Assembly: GCF_026013365.1 (NCBI RefSeq)
Contig: NZ_JAPDOE010000023.1
Location: 1-35,701, forward strand
Reading direction: 5' to 3'
Length of the DNA: 35,701 bases
Source: Paenibacillus sp. LS1
GTDB lineage: Bacteria; Bacillota; Bacilli; Paenibacillales; Paenibacillaceae
This document shows, in pieces, positions 1-7,989 of the stretch; positions within the stretch are counted from its first letter, which is position 1; every line of letters starts with the position of its first letter. The translations under genes were made by a program, and so were the position numbers. The notes beneath the pieces are model-generated. The model was given only the letters and a program-made list of their open reading frames with translations, did not search any database and was not told the DNA's origin.

Positions 1-234
1 TGTGTTACTATTTTCAGCGGAAAACAACTAACTTTATAGATGAGACGAAAATAAGATCCATCACTTATATGAAGAATTTCAATATTATAGATCAGACTAA
101 TTAATACTGGTCTGTATACTTCCATCTGTTCGACTTTCGTACTTGGTTTCGTTCAGCAACCTTTCAGTTGAATTTAACGTACAACTCATTGGATTAGGGT
201 ATAGTGAAGCCAAGTAAAGAGGAGGAGAAACATA
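1..234. other. Intergenic leader before the FlxA-like gene
   Basis: No gene seen. A CAGAC/GTCTG inverted repeat lies near 95-115 and a GGTATAGT stretch near 198-205 could be a -10 region, but no matching -35 is convincing. The GAGGAGG ribosome site of the next gene closes the segment. Confidence 0.4.
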
Positions 235-588
235 ATGAATATATCTTCTGCAGCCAGTTCCACTACATCTTACATATCGACATCTTCGAGTTCGGACAAT
301 TCAAGTAGCTTGGAGAAACAAAAGACGAAGCTTGAGGCTCAATTGGAGAAAGTGCAATCCAGTAAGGACGATGAGAAGACCAAGGAGACAAAAACTAAAC
401 AGCTTGAACAGCAGATCAAGCAGATTGAGGCACAGATTGCACAGCAAAGCTCTCAAGGAGCCGGTACAACTGCTACGAAGGAGGCGCCACCTGCCCAACC
501 ACCATCCAATGGAATGGGAGCTGCTACCCCTAAGGAAATTGCGAATGCAACAACAGACAGCAATGGCCGATTTGATATACGCATCTAA
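235..588 (+). CDS. FlxA-like coiled-coil protein
   Basis: Small cytosolic protein of 117 residues. An N-terminal Ser/Thr-rich segment (residues 1-25) is followed by a charged Lys/Glu/Gln heptad-like coiled coil (about 25-70, with KLEAQLEKVQ and QLEQQIKQIEAQ), then a Pro/Ala/Gly-rich tail. This layout matches FlxA-like proteins of Bacillus and Paenibacillus, whose role is not established. The ATG follows a strong GAGGAGGAG site, and a rho-independent terminator follows directly, so it is probably monocistronic. The overlapping open frames on both strands are shadows of its repetitive codons. Confidence 0.75.
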   Translation: MNISSAASSTTSYISTSSSSDNSSSLEKQKTKLEAQLEKVQSSKDDEKTKETKTKQLEQQIKQIEAQIAQQSSQGAGTTATKEAPPAQPPSNGMGAATPKEIANATTDSNGRFDIRI

Positions 589-610
589 TGACATCTAATT
601 TAGGACAAAA

Positions 611-655
611 CAAAAGCCCTGAGCGATCTATATTGATCGTGTAGGGCTTTGTTTA
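611..655 (+). terminator. Terminator after the FlxA-like gene
   Basis: CAAAAGCCCT pairs with AGGGCTTTG around an inner GATC/GATC stem, followed by a T-rich run. Confidence 0.8.
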
Positions 656-727
656 TTTCTTTGTTAGTATATTTATGAGGTCTACCTACATTCCATCTAC
701 GTTCCATTTACCTGCTATCTGTTAACG

Positions 728-2083
728 TTATTCAGACTGCAACGCGTTTATTCGATCCGTAAGGTATCGTTTTCTATAGTACACGGCTATGGTTGCGAGA
801 ACCAGCATTTCGGACAGCGGTACGGCAAGCCAGACACCCGTGACACCAAAGAATGAAGGGAGGATCGAAATTAACGCAATCATGATGATCATTTCACGTG
901 CAGCTGTAATCCAGATGGCCATTTTGGCATTACCTACAGATTGGAAATAGGTGCTCATGACAAAGTTAACACCCATAAATACGTAGGCAAATGTAAATAT
1001 CCTTAATCCGTACACGGCATTATCCGTTACGCCGCTACTGAAGTTTCCAAAGATTTGCACGAAGTAAGGTGCACCAATTTGAACAACAATCAGTAATAGT
1101 AGACCGCATGCCAGAGCCGTTTTGGTAGCTAAACGTATCGTTTGTTGTACCCGTTTAATCTGTTTCGCACCGTGATAATAGCTGATTAGAGGTTGGGCAG
1201 CAGACGCCAGACCCAGGAAAGCTAACAGTACTACACCATGAATATAGTTCAATACGGTAAAGGACGCTACACCATCGGTACCCGCAATGCGGTCCATGGA
1301 GATATTGTGAGAGACAGAGAAGACCGACATGCCGAGTTCAGCCAGAAAGCTGGGAAAACCAATGAGTAGCAGGGAAGCCAGCAATTTGTTGTTCCATTTG
1401 AACCGGGTGAACGTGAGATTATTTGTTTTTTTGAAAAAGTGAGTGAACAGGACAAGCAGCGCCAAAGATGCCGAAACTATAGTACCTAGGGCAACACCGC
1501 GTACACCCCATTCGAGTACATATAAAGTTACATAATTGATGATGATATTGGCTACAGCAAACGTAATTTGAGCGTACATGGATGTGTTGGGATTCCCATC
1601 GTTTCGTACAAAAACAGAGAGTGCATTCTCAATGGTGAAGACGAATCCGAATAACAACATGATATTCATATAGTCTGAAGCAAACGGGAAGGTCTCGGCG
1701 TTGGCACCGAGGGCATATACCAGCTTGTCTTTGAACGTAAATGCAGTATATCCAATAGCCATCGTAACAAGCATAATGAGCATAATGGATTTGGTGAAAA
1801 TTTGTTTGGCTGATGTCATATCTTTTCTACCCATAGCGTTGGAGTACAAGGTTGCCCCACCCATACCAATCCACAGCGACATCGCAACAAAAAGCGTGTA
1901 GACAGGGGAGGCAATGCCGATCCCGGCCATCGCAGTAGAACCCAGTTTGTGTCCAACCATAATGCCGTCGATAATAAAATTAAAAGCAACTACCAGCATC
2001 CCCAATACGGAAGGCACGAGGTAGCTCATAAAAGCTTTACCTACAGTTTGCCCTTCCAATGGATGCGTCCAATTCGTATTCAT
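728..2083 (-). CDS. MATE family efflux transporter
   Basis: Integral membrane protein of 451 residues, the usual MATE length, with about twelve hydrophobic segments in two halves (residues 15-225 and 235-440). N-terminal features such as SYLVPSVLGMLVVAFNFIIDGIMVGHKLG fit the first MATE repeat. Family members export cationic drugs or metabolites in exchange for Na+ or H+; the substrate cannot be read here. It is transcribed divergently from a methyltransferase gene, and two near-identical TetR-type palindromes sit just upstream of its start, which suggests drug-inducible repression by a regulator encoded elsewhere. It ends about 75 bp from the terminator of the convergent FlxA-like gene. Confidence 0.9.
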   Translation of the reverse strand: MNTNWTHPLEGQTVGKAFMSYLVPSVLGMLVVAFNFIIDGIMVGHKLGSTAMAGIGIASPVYTLFVAMSLWIGMGGATLYSNAMGRKDMTSAKQIFTKSIMLIMLVTMAIGYTAFTFKDKLVYALGANAETFPFASDYMNIMLLFGFVFTIENALSVFVRNDGNPNTSMYAQITFAVANIIINYVTLYVLEWGVRGVALGTIVSASLALLVLFTHFFKKTNNLTFTRFKWNNKLLASLLLIGFPSFLAELGMSVFSVSHNISMDRIAGTDGVASFTVLNYIHGVVLLAFLGLASAAQPLISYYHGAKQIKRVQQTIRLATKTALACGLLLLIVVQIGAPYFVQIFGNFSSGVTDNAVYGLRIFTFAYVFMGVNFVMSTYFQSVGNAKMAIWITAAREMIIMIALISILPSFFGVTGVWLAVPLSEMLVLATIAVYYRKRYLTDRINALQSE

Positions 2084-2101
2084 AATGACCTCCGTTAGTA
2101 A

Positions 2102-2149
2102 ACTGAATGTTCATTCTGTATTTATTAATACTGAACGTTCGTTCTGTAT
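2102..2149. promoter_or_regulatory. Tandem TetR-type operators between MATE and methyltransferase genes
   Basis: Two 20-bp direct repeats, 2102-2121 (ACTGAATGTTCATTCTGTAT) and 2130-2149 (ACTGAACGTTCGTTCTGTAT), differ at two bases and have a 28-bp period. Each holds a GAAYG-TT-CRTTC palindrome. The two differences are paired and keep the dyad, which supports protein binding. The type resembles TetR-family operators; no tetR gene is present in the window. Confidence 0.7.
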
Positions 2150-2245
2150 GATAACATGGCTTGATTTCGCTTGGCAACTTTTACGTTTAAATATCGTTTA
2201 TGTGGTAGAGTAGGTTGATATTTATAAGGCGGGAGGAATCTCTTA

Positions 2246-2980
2246 ATGAAACAAAATAAATACGATGAAGCTGAGTTCTTTAATAACTATAGTAAGATGG
2301 CTCGTTCCGTTCAGGGACTGGATGCAGCGGGGGAGTGGCATGAATTACAGACCTTGTTGCCTGATTTGAAGGACAAGCGTGTGCTGGATTTGGGATGTGG
2401 TTTTGGTTGGCACTGCCGGTATGCGCGTGAACAACAAGCGAGTTCAGTAATCGGTATAGATCTGTCTGAAAATATGCTCCAGCGTGCTCGTGAAATGACG
2501 GACGATCCACAGATCCAGTACGAGCAGCTGGCAATTGAAGATATTGATTTTGCAGCTGGACAATTTGATGTTGTGATCAGTTCGCTTGCTTTGCACTATA
2601 TTGAACGGTTAGACGAGGTGTACGCCAAAATCAATGACTGTCTTGTCCAAGGGGGCACGTTTATCCTTTCCTCTGAACATCCGATCTTTACCGCTCGTGC
2701 TGCGCAGGATTGGCATTACGGACCCGAAGGTGAAATCCTGCACTGGCCCGTGGATGATTACCATGAGGAAGGGAAGCGTGTGGCAAACTTTCTGAATCAG
2801 GACGTAGTCAAATATCATCGTACACTGGCAACACATCTCAATCAACTGATTAAGGCAGGGTTTGCCATTCAACAGGTAGCTGAATCCAAGCCATCGCTGG
2901 AGATGATCGAACAGGTTCCAGGCATGAGAGACGAGAATCGAAGACCGATGTTTCTGATGATTGCTGCGGTGAAAGTATAA
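2246..2980 (+). CDS. Class I SAM-dependent methyltransferase
   Basis: Cytosolic methyltransferase of 244 residues. SAM-binding motif I is seen as VLDLGCGFGWHCRYA (about residues 45-59), followed by the acidic motif IGIDLSENML (about 72-81) and the DVVISSLALHYI motif (about 108-119), as in the UbiE/COQ5-like and methyltransferase-11 families. The acceptor substrate is not evident. The ATG follows a GGGAGGA site. It is divergent from the MATE gene over a roughly 160-bp region with tandem palindromes, so the two may be co-regulated. A terminator lies downstream at 3089. Confidence 0.9.
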   Translation: MKQNKYDEAEFFNNYSKMARSVQGLDAAGEWHELQTLLPDLKDKRVLDLGCGFGWHCRYAREQQASSVIGIDLSENMLQRAREMTDDPQIQYEQLAIEDIDFAAGQFDVVISSLALHYIERLDEVYAKINDCLVQGGTFILSSEHPIFTARAAQDWHYGPEGEILHWPVDDYHEEGKRVANFLNQDVVKYHRTLATHLNQLIKAGFAIQQVAESKPSLEMIEQVPGMRDENRRPMFLMIAAVKV

Positions 2981-3088
2981 CGATGAAAATGATACGTTAG
3001 ATCAGAGGGCAGAAAGAAACTGTGGAAGTGGAGCGTTCGCCTAAAAGATTTCTGATAGAGATTACTAACTACGTAAACTTGAAGGAAT

Positions 3089-3125
3089 CAGCGTGTTCAG
3101 CGATGTTGAACATGCTGTTTTTTTA
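3089..3125 (+). terminator. Terminator after the methyltransferase gene
   Basis: An 11-bp stem CAGCGTGTTCA/TGAACATGCTG (one G-U pair) with a 7-nt loop is followed by a T run. Confidence 0.8.
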
Positions 3126-3161
3126 TTTTGCTACAATAATAAGAAATAATGTCCAAAATAG

Positions 3162-3187
3162 GGAACCAAACCACATTAAACTCAGTC
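3162..3187 (+). promoter_or_regulatory. Possible ECF-type promoter of the sigma factor operon
   Basis: GGAACC at 3162-3167 and AGTC at 3184-3187 are separated by 16 nt. This resembles Bacillus ECF promoters with an AAC-type -35 and a CGTC/CGTA-type -10, though the -10 is imperfect. It lies 24-50 nt upstream of the sigma gene, which would allow autoregulation. This is an inference only. Confidence 0.4.
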
Positions 3188-3210
3188 ATATTAAGTGAGG
3201 TGAACAACAG

Positions 3211-3789
3211 TTGGATTATCAATTTCTGGCACAGGCTCAGACGATCGACAATTACACACTTAGCAGCATGATGGATGACTACGGAAATGACGTGTGGAAT
3301 TACGCTTATTTTCTGACCAAAAGTGCCGAACAGGCAGATGACTTGTCACAGGAGGTATTCATCCGAGCGTACTCGGGGATTGCCCAGTATCGGGGAGAGT
3401 GCTCACTGAAGACGTGGCTACTGACGATTACTAGAAACACCACTTTTACATATCGAAAATCCAGATTCTTTCGTAGCAGCTTATGGGGAGAGACACTACC
3501 CATTGAGACAGAGCGGGAGCTTTCGGGCCGGAGCGTAATGGTTCCATCTCAGTCTGCATATCCTTCGGCTGAGATGGAAGTGATGCGCAAGGAGCATGTC
3601 CATGAAATCTGGGATATTGTTCTGGCGTTGCCGAAGAAATTCCGGGAGATTCTTTTGTTGAATCTGAGGTATGAGCTCACGACGAGTGAGATTGCAGAGA
3701 TGTTGAAAATCAGCTTAGGCACAGTAAAATCCAGACTATCGAGAGGTAAGGATAAGGTACGGAAACAATGGGAGGAGCGAAGCGAATGA
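3211..3789 (+). CDS. RNA polymerase sigma factor, ECF subfamily
   Basis: Sigma-70 family protein of 192 residues with only regions 2 and 4. Region 2 spans about residues 20-88 (core-binding NYAYFLTKSAEQADDLSQEVFIRAY, then the -10 recognition segment TWLLTITRNTTFTYRK). Region 4 spans about 128-186, with an HTH at TTSEIAEMLKISLGTVKSRLSRG. The start is TTG with the ribosome site GTGAGGTGA about 8 nt upstream; no ATG is better placed. The stop overlaps the next gene in an ATGA junction, so the two products are translationally coupled as a sigma/anti-sigma pair. It likely responds to an envelope signal, because the partner has a membrane anchor. Confidence 0.93.
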   Translation: MDYQFLAQAQTIDNYTLSSMMDDYGNDVWNYAYFLTKSAEQADDLSQEVFIRAYSGIAQYRGECSLKTWLLTITRNTTFTYRKSRFFRSSLWGETLPIETERELSGRSVMVPSQSAYPSAEMEVMRKEHVHEIWDIVLALPKKFREILLLNLRYELTTSEIAEMLKISLGTVKSRLSRGKDKVRKQWEERSE

Positions 3790-5057
3790 CACACAAGGAT
3801 AAGCAGTGGGAAAAGGAAATCCGGAAGGGGCCGTTTGCGTCGTCTCCTTTTACAGAAGATCACAAGCGAAAGGTGCTTCAACAGGTGGAGTGGATGAAGA
3901 AGTCGGAAGTAGGAAGCAAGGGAGATAGGTCAGAGGACAGTTCAGGGCTGTCCAGACCGCAAGTAGGTAACTCGTCACACAAGCGTCGCCCTAGAAGAGG
4001 GCCTCTTGTTGCAGGTACGGGTGCGTTGGTTATTGCTGCTGGATTATTCCTATGGAGCTGGGATGATGGTCAGCTGGTGAAGCCCATGATCGAGCAGGTC
4101 TATCCGACGACAGCGTTACAGTTGTCCGATGATCTGAGCGTCAATCTACTAACGGATAAGATGAAAAGAAATGTGGCGACTACCATGCGAGACGATCTGG
4201 GTAAACAGCTGAAGATTATGAAAGTTGAAGACTTGCCTTTGTCCGGCAGAATATATGTAGAGGCTGGAAAAGAAAGCGAGAAGGAGTATGCGCAGATATG
4301 GCTTGATGCGACAACAGGAAATCTGCGTGAAGTACAGATGAGAGGTGAGATGCTGGCGGGCGAGCTGGAGCACCGTTATCTGCGCCAGGTCCCATCGCTT
4401 TTGCAAAGTATAGGCAGTACTCCAACACTTAAACCTGTATCAGTTCAACGTTACGTGAGTATGAAGCAAGGGGAATTGGAGCCGATATCGCATACGACAT
4501 TATGGTTAGAAAATGAGACTGGCTATGGGGAGATTGTATGGCAACAGGATAAGGCTGTCTCAATCACAGGAGACCTGAGACTTGATCAAGTATCCCAGGT
4601 TGCGCTGGCGGATGCCAAAAAAGCAATTGAGGCTCTGTCTGGTAAAGCCAATCTTGATCTGGTAAGAGCAAGCCGAAGCAAAGATGATGAACTCGGCAAG
4701 GATACAGTCTTTTTTTCCTTTAAAGATAACTACTTTGTGCAGATGACCGAAGGAAAAGAGGGCTTGGGCTATACCGTGGGAGATGCTAATTATTATGAGC
4801 AACAAGAAATAGGCAACATAGAAGAGATGGAGGCTTACCATGAGAAATTATATAATATTGATGAGTCTCTTCTTAGAGAAAAAGTGGGACCAATAGTTAA
4901 GAAGATATTTAACATTAATTTTGACGCCTATAAACTTCACAGAAATGCTGAGCAATTGGGAATCGTAACATTTGAATTGGAATCGAGCACGGATGTTTTT
5001 CAGGTTGAATACAGGGAAGATGGACGGATCAGGATGATTACCAGAGGAGAGCTATAG
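3786..5057 (+). CDS. Putative membrane-anchored anti-sigma factor
   Basis: I chose the ATG inside the ATGA overlap with the sigma gene (GGAGGAG at 3771-3777), giving 423 residues. A frame-consistent ATG 18 nt upstream lies ahead of this ribosome site and is less likely. The N-terminal 70 residues are polar and Lys/Arg-rich (probable cytosolic sigma-binding part). One membrane segment follows (LVAGTGALVIAAGLFLW, about 72-88), then a roughly 330-residue extracytoplasmic part with two related strand/helix modules that resemble YcdB/PepSY-like repeats. No ZAS zinc motif (HxxxCxxC) is visible, so the anti-sigma role rests on position, coupling and topology rather than on a recognised domain. Confidence 0.75.
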   Translation: MTHKDKQWEKEIRKGPFASSPFTEDHKRKVLQQVEWMKKSEVGSKGDRSEDSSGLSRPQVGNSSHKRRPRRGPLVAGTGALVIAAGLFLWSWDDGQLVKPMIEQVYPTTALQLSDDLSVNLLTDKMKRNVATTMRDDLGKQLKIMKVEDLPLSGRIYVEAGKESEKEYAQIWLDATTGNLREVQMRGEMLAGELEHRYLRQVPSLLQSIGSTPTLKPVSVQRYVSMKQGELEPISHTTLWLENETGYGEIVWQQDKAVSITGDLRLDQVSQVALADAKKAIEALSGKANLDLVRASRSKDDELGKDTVFFSFKDNYFVQMTEGKEGLGYTVGDANYYEQQEIGNIEEMEAYHEKLYNIDESLLREKVGPIVKKIFNINFDAYKLHRNAEQLGIVTFELESSTDVFQVEYREDGRIRMITRGEL

Positions 5058-5116
5058 GGCTTGATCTTATATGTTACAATTTACTTCATAGATGGAATGG
5101 GCATAAGGAGATAACG

Positions 5117-5575
5117 ATGAAATATTTGGTGAGTTCATGTCTGGCGGGGGTAGCCTGCCGTTACAATGGAACAGCTAGTCTGGATGAGAAGATTCAGGAA
5201 CTTGTGGAGCAGGAGCAAGCGAAGATGGTGTGTCCGGAGTTGCTCGGTGGATTCTCCACACCCCGTGAACCAGCTGAGATTATCGGTGGTACGGGCAAAG
5301 ACGTATTGGCAGGTACTGCAAAAGTGATCGAGAAAAGTGGCAAGGACGTCACAGAGATGTATATCAAGGGAGCCTATCAGACATTGGAATGGGCTAAAAA
5401 ATTGAATGTGTCCTGTGTTGTGTTGAAGGAGTTCAGTCCGTCCTGTGGCACGAAAACTATTTACGATGGAAACTTTGCCAATCACAAGGTACAGGGTGAA
5501 GGTGTTACTTCCGCACTGCTTCGGCAAGAAGGATATACCGTCATTTCGGAAGAAGAATTCATGGAACAATTATAG
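5117..5575 (+). CDS. DUF523 family protein
   Basis: Protein of 152 residues with the DUF523 pattern: N-terminal SSCLAGVACRYNG (C8 and C14), CPELLGGFSTPREPAEI (C39), and the C-terminal FSPSCGTKTIYDG (C111). These conserved cysteines suggest a metal or Fe-S site, but the biochemical function of the family is not established; some homologues are fused to DUF1722. It is a full-length stand-alone copy. The ATG follows AAGGAGATAACG. It lies 59 bp after the anti-sigma gene on the same strand, so read-through from that operon is possible. Confidence 0.88.
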   Translation: MKYLVSSCLAGVACRYNGTASLDEKIQELVEQEQAKMVCPELLGGFSTPREPAEIIGGTGKDVLAGTAKVIEKSGKDVTEMYIKGAYQTLEWAKKLNVSCVVLKEFSPSCGTKTIYDGNFANHKVQGEGVTSALLRQEGYTVISEEEFMEQL

Positions 5576-5673
5576 GCGTGATTAGTATATCTTCACGATT
5601 ATTTTATCGCCGAATTCATGGGGAATAATCAGAAAAAATTAGAGTTGTTGTGTGTTTGGAGGTTGAATAATAC

Positions 5674-6318
5674 ATGGAACAAATGAACAGGCTGATTGAC
5701 ACATTCTTAAACCAATTATACAGACGTCTCGAATGTTGTGACACTAGTGATTCCGACATACTCGACGAGATAAGCAGGATTTTGCAGGTGTGGCCTGAGG
5801 TGCCGAGTTCTGGAAAACTTCCTAGCCCATCAGAATCCACTGTCACCAAATATCTGGATGCTGCTTTGAAGCTTGGTGACACAGGCGCCGAATCAAGCCT
5901 GATTGCAGCGATCAGACCTTTGGCACCTTTCCTTGACTGGACCTTCGGTTATCCACCACATCCGCTGTATCCTAACCTAGAATCACAGGTAACTTTTACG
6001 CAATTTATCGGACCGGAGGATCTGGGAACGGCTGATCACTTGCTTATGGGCCTTACCTTATTAGCTCCAAAAACGTATTATCCACCACATGTGCATCCTG
6101 CAAATGAATTATACATCCCCCTTGGTGGTACAGGAATGTGGACCAAAGGTATTGAAGAGCCCTTAGCAAGAGAACCTGGGTCTGTTATTCTGCATCCAAG
6201 TTGTGCCATCCACACAACTGAATCGAGGGAAGACCCAGTCTTAGCCCTCTACATCTGGCGAGGCGACCTTATAACGTCATCAAAATTCATAACGGACCAA
6301 GAAAAGTTAACTGAATAA
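5674..6318 (+). CDS. DMSP-lyase-like cupin protein
   Basis: Protein of 214 residues: a helical N-terminal part (1-85) and a C-terminal cupin barrel (about 105-205). The metal/catalytic set of DddQ-type dimethylsulfoniopropionate lyases is present with correct spacing: H141-x3-E145-x-Y147 within PPHVHPANELY, and H180 in the second cupin motif, followed by the family-type ending ALYIWRGDL. In DddQ (from memory) the matching residues are H125, E129, Y131 and H163, with the Tyr acting as base. Homology to the family is well supported; true cleavage of DMSP to acrylate and DMS in a terrestrial Firmicute is uncertain, and a related betaine-like or other substrate is possible. The ATG follows TTGGAGGTTG. 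It appears monocistronic. Confidence 0.75.
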   Translation: MEQMNRLIDTFLNQLYRRLECCDTSDSDILDEISRILQVWPEVPSSGKLPSPSESTVTKYLDAALKLGDTGAESSLIAAIRPLAPFLDWTFGYPPHPLYPNLESQVTFTQFIGPEDLGTADHLLMGLTLLAPKTYYPPHVHPANELYIPLGGTGMWTKGIEEPLAREPGSVILHPSCAIHTTESREDPVLALYIWRGDLITSSKFITDQEKLTE

Positions 6319-6559
6319 TTGGATACTCGTTGCAAGTGATTGGTGTTAATATCATTCATGGATATTCACAGAAGGGGATTCCCAATGTGGCTATGTATGT
6401 TGTCAGAATACAATACTTACTTTTAGAAACTGAGAAACAATAATGTGCGTACTTTTCATTTTCGGATATAGATCCTAAACTAATACGTAAGCAAATCAAA
6501 AACGAGACACTAACGAATGAACATACAACAATACTATAAAGAGAAGGACGTGGAGATCC
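6319..6559. other. Intergenic region before the nitroreductase
   Basis: About 240 bp of AT-rich sequence without a convincing gene. A minus-strand open frame (6356-6673) has no ribosome site and overlaps the start of the nitroreductase; I treat it as spurious. Confidence 0.5.
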
Positions 6560-7237
6560 ATGGAAGATACAACACAGGCAAAAAAAAAGGAAGATATCCT
6601 GAAGGCTTATCATTTCCGGCATGCAACCAAGATATTTGATGATACTCGCAAAATTGCGGATGATGATTTCCAATTTATATTGGAAACAGGCAGATTATCT
6701 CCAAGTTCCATTGGATTTGAGCCATGGAAATTCTTGATCGTGCAAAATCCCGACCTACGTAAGCGTCTGTCTGAAGTCTCTTCTGGCGCTCAAAAGCAAT
6801 TGGCAACAGCAAGCCATTTTGTTGTTATATTGGCGCGATCAGACGCCAGTTATAATTCTCCTTATGCGGAATACATGCTGAAGGAGGTTAAGGAAATGCC
6901 TGATGATGTATTTGAGCTAACAAGTGCGGCTTATGGTAAGTTCCAAAATAACCAGAGAATTCTGGAGAATCCGCGGTCACTATTCGACTGGGCATCCAAA
7001 CAGACGTACATTGCACTTGGCAACATGATGACTGCGGCAGCTCAGATCGAGATTGATTCCTGCCCGATTGAAGGTTTTAGCCGTGAGGATGTCCATCGTA
7101 TGTTGGAAGAAGAGGGATTGCTGGAGGATGGTGCATGGGACGTCTCGGTGATGGCAGCCTTCGGTTATCGGGTAGAGGAACCCAAACGTGAGAAATCCCG
7201 ACAATCCGTTGAAAAAATTACTCAGTGGATTAACTGA
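6560..7237 (+). CDS. Nitroreductase family NAD(P)H-dependent oxidoreductase
   Basis: FMN-dependent enzyme of 225 residues of the NfsB/YfkO type. The FMN-binding N-terminal motif is seen as FRHATKIFDDTRKIADDDF followed by ETGRLSPSSIGFEPWKFLIV (about residues 34-53). The dimer/FMN region IALGNMMTAAAQIEIDSCPIEGF is near 147-169, and the C-terminal FGYRVEEPKREKSRQS fits family ends. It reduces nitroaromatics or quinones with NAD(P)H. It ends in a very strong terminator and precedes a MarR/quinone-reductase pair, so this locus looks like a defence against electrophiles. No copy of the downstream MarR palindrome was seen upstream of it. Confidence 0.9.
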   Translation: MEDTTQAKKKEDILKAYHFRHATKIFDDTRKIADDDFQFILETGRLSPSSIGFEPWKFLIVQNPDLRKRLSEVSSGAQKQLATASHFVVILARSDASYNSPYAEYMLKEVKEMPDDVFELTSAAYGKFQNNQRILENPRSLFDWASKQTYIALGNMMTAAAQIEIDSCPIEGFSREDVHRMLEEEGLLEDGAWDVSVMAAFGYRVEEPKREKSRQSVEKITQWIN

Positions 7238-7294
7238 ACTCAGCATCAATTCAACAACGTTGATCTAAACTTATAGAAATAGAATAAGATCGAA

Positions 7295-7348
7295 ACAGCC
7301 CGATATTTTCCATATGCTAAAAGGATGGAAAATATCGGGCTGTTTTTC
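7295..7348 (+). terminator. Strong terminator after the nitroreductase
   Basis: A 19-bp perfect stem (ACAGCCCGATATTTTCCAT and its complement at 7325-7343) is followed by a T run. It insulates the following marR promoter from read-through. Confidence 0.92.
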
Positions 7349-7366
7349 TTTCTTATAAAAAATCAC

Positions 7367-7395
7367 TTGAAAATACATAGATGTCTATGTATAAT
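7367..7395 (+). promoter_or_regulatory. SigA promoter with MarR operator embedded
   Basis: TTGAAA (7367-7372), a 17-bp spacer, and TATAAT (7390-7395). The spacer is itself a palindrome, ATACATAGATGTCTATGTAT (7373-7392), with 9-bp perfect arms around TG, so a bound regulator would block RNA polymerase. The same site recurs at 7903-7922. Confidence 0.85.
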
Positions 7396-7401
7396 GAGGT
7401 C

Positions 7402-7824
7402 ATGCCAAAATACAACGCAATAGCACTGATTGCAAGAATCAGAGATCATGTCAACAAACGGATTGTTCACGAATTGGAACAGCATGAAGTGACAGGCATT
7501 GTACCTTCTCATGGGGATGTATTAATGTTCTTGTACCGGGAAGAGACGCTGTCGATCAAGATGCTGGCGGAACGTGTTCAACGCACGCAACCAACAGTAA
7601 CTGTACTGGTCAACAAGCTGGAGAAGCTCGGTTATGTTGAACGCAACAAGAGTGCCGAAGATAGCCGGGTGACGATGATTCGCCTTACCGAACAGGGGAA
7701 GCAACTCGAACCGATATTCCATCAGGTATCAGAGCAGATTAATGACATCATCTATAGTGGCCTGTCCAATGAACAGTCGGAGCAATTGGAGAGCTTGCTG
7801 TCCACTATCGTTCGAAGATTATAG
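7402..7824 (+). CDS. MarR family transcriptional regulator
   Basis: Winged-helix dimer of 140 residues from the chosen start. The recognition HTH is seen in IKMLAERVQRTQPTVTVLVNKLEKLGYVER and the wing in NKSAEDSRVTMIRLTEQGK. Upstream in-frame ATGs at 7381 and 7387 fall inside the promoter/operator, so they cannot be on the mRNA made from that promoter. The ATG at 7402 lies 6 nt after TATAAT, roughly at the predicted transcription start, so the mRNA may be leaderless. The regulator very probably represses itself and the flavodoxin-fold reductase downstream, since the same palindrome precedes both. Confidence 0.9.
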   Translation: MPKYNAIALIARIRDHVNKRIVHELEQHEVTGIVPSHGDVLMFLYREETLSIKMLAERVQRTQPTVTVLVNKLEKLGYVERNKSAEDSRVTMIRLTEQGKQLEPIFHQVSEQINDIIYSGLSNEQSEQLESLLSTIVRRL

Positions 7825-7898
7825 TGAATGAACTCTTCTGCCTGCAACCTTCCAGATTTGAATGGGGTGGAGGCAGAACAGCCCAAATATTTTTATGT

Positions 7899-7926
7899 CC
7901 ATATGCATAGATGTCTATGTATATGG
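7899..7926. promoter_or_regulatory. Second MarR operator, upstream of the reductase gene
   Basis: 13-bp arms (CCATATGCATAGA and TCTATGTATATGG) flank a TG centre, with one mismatch. The inner 20 bp differ from the marR operator at one base. It lies 64 bp before the reductase start, where an operator over its promoter is expected. Confidence 0.85.
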
Positions 7927-7989
7927 AACGTATCAATGTAACCCCATTTTCGCAACCTAACTCAAACCAAACCTGGAGGGATTCACACT

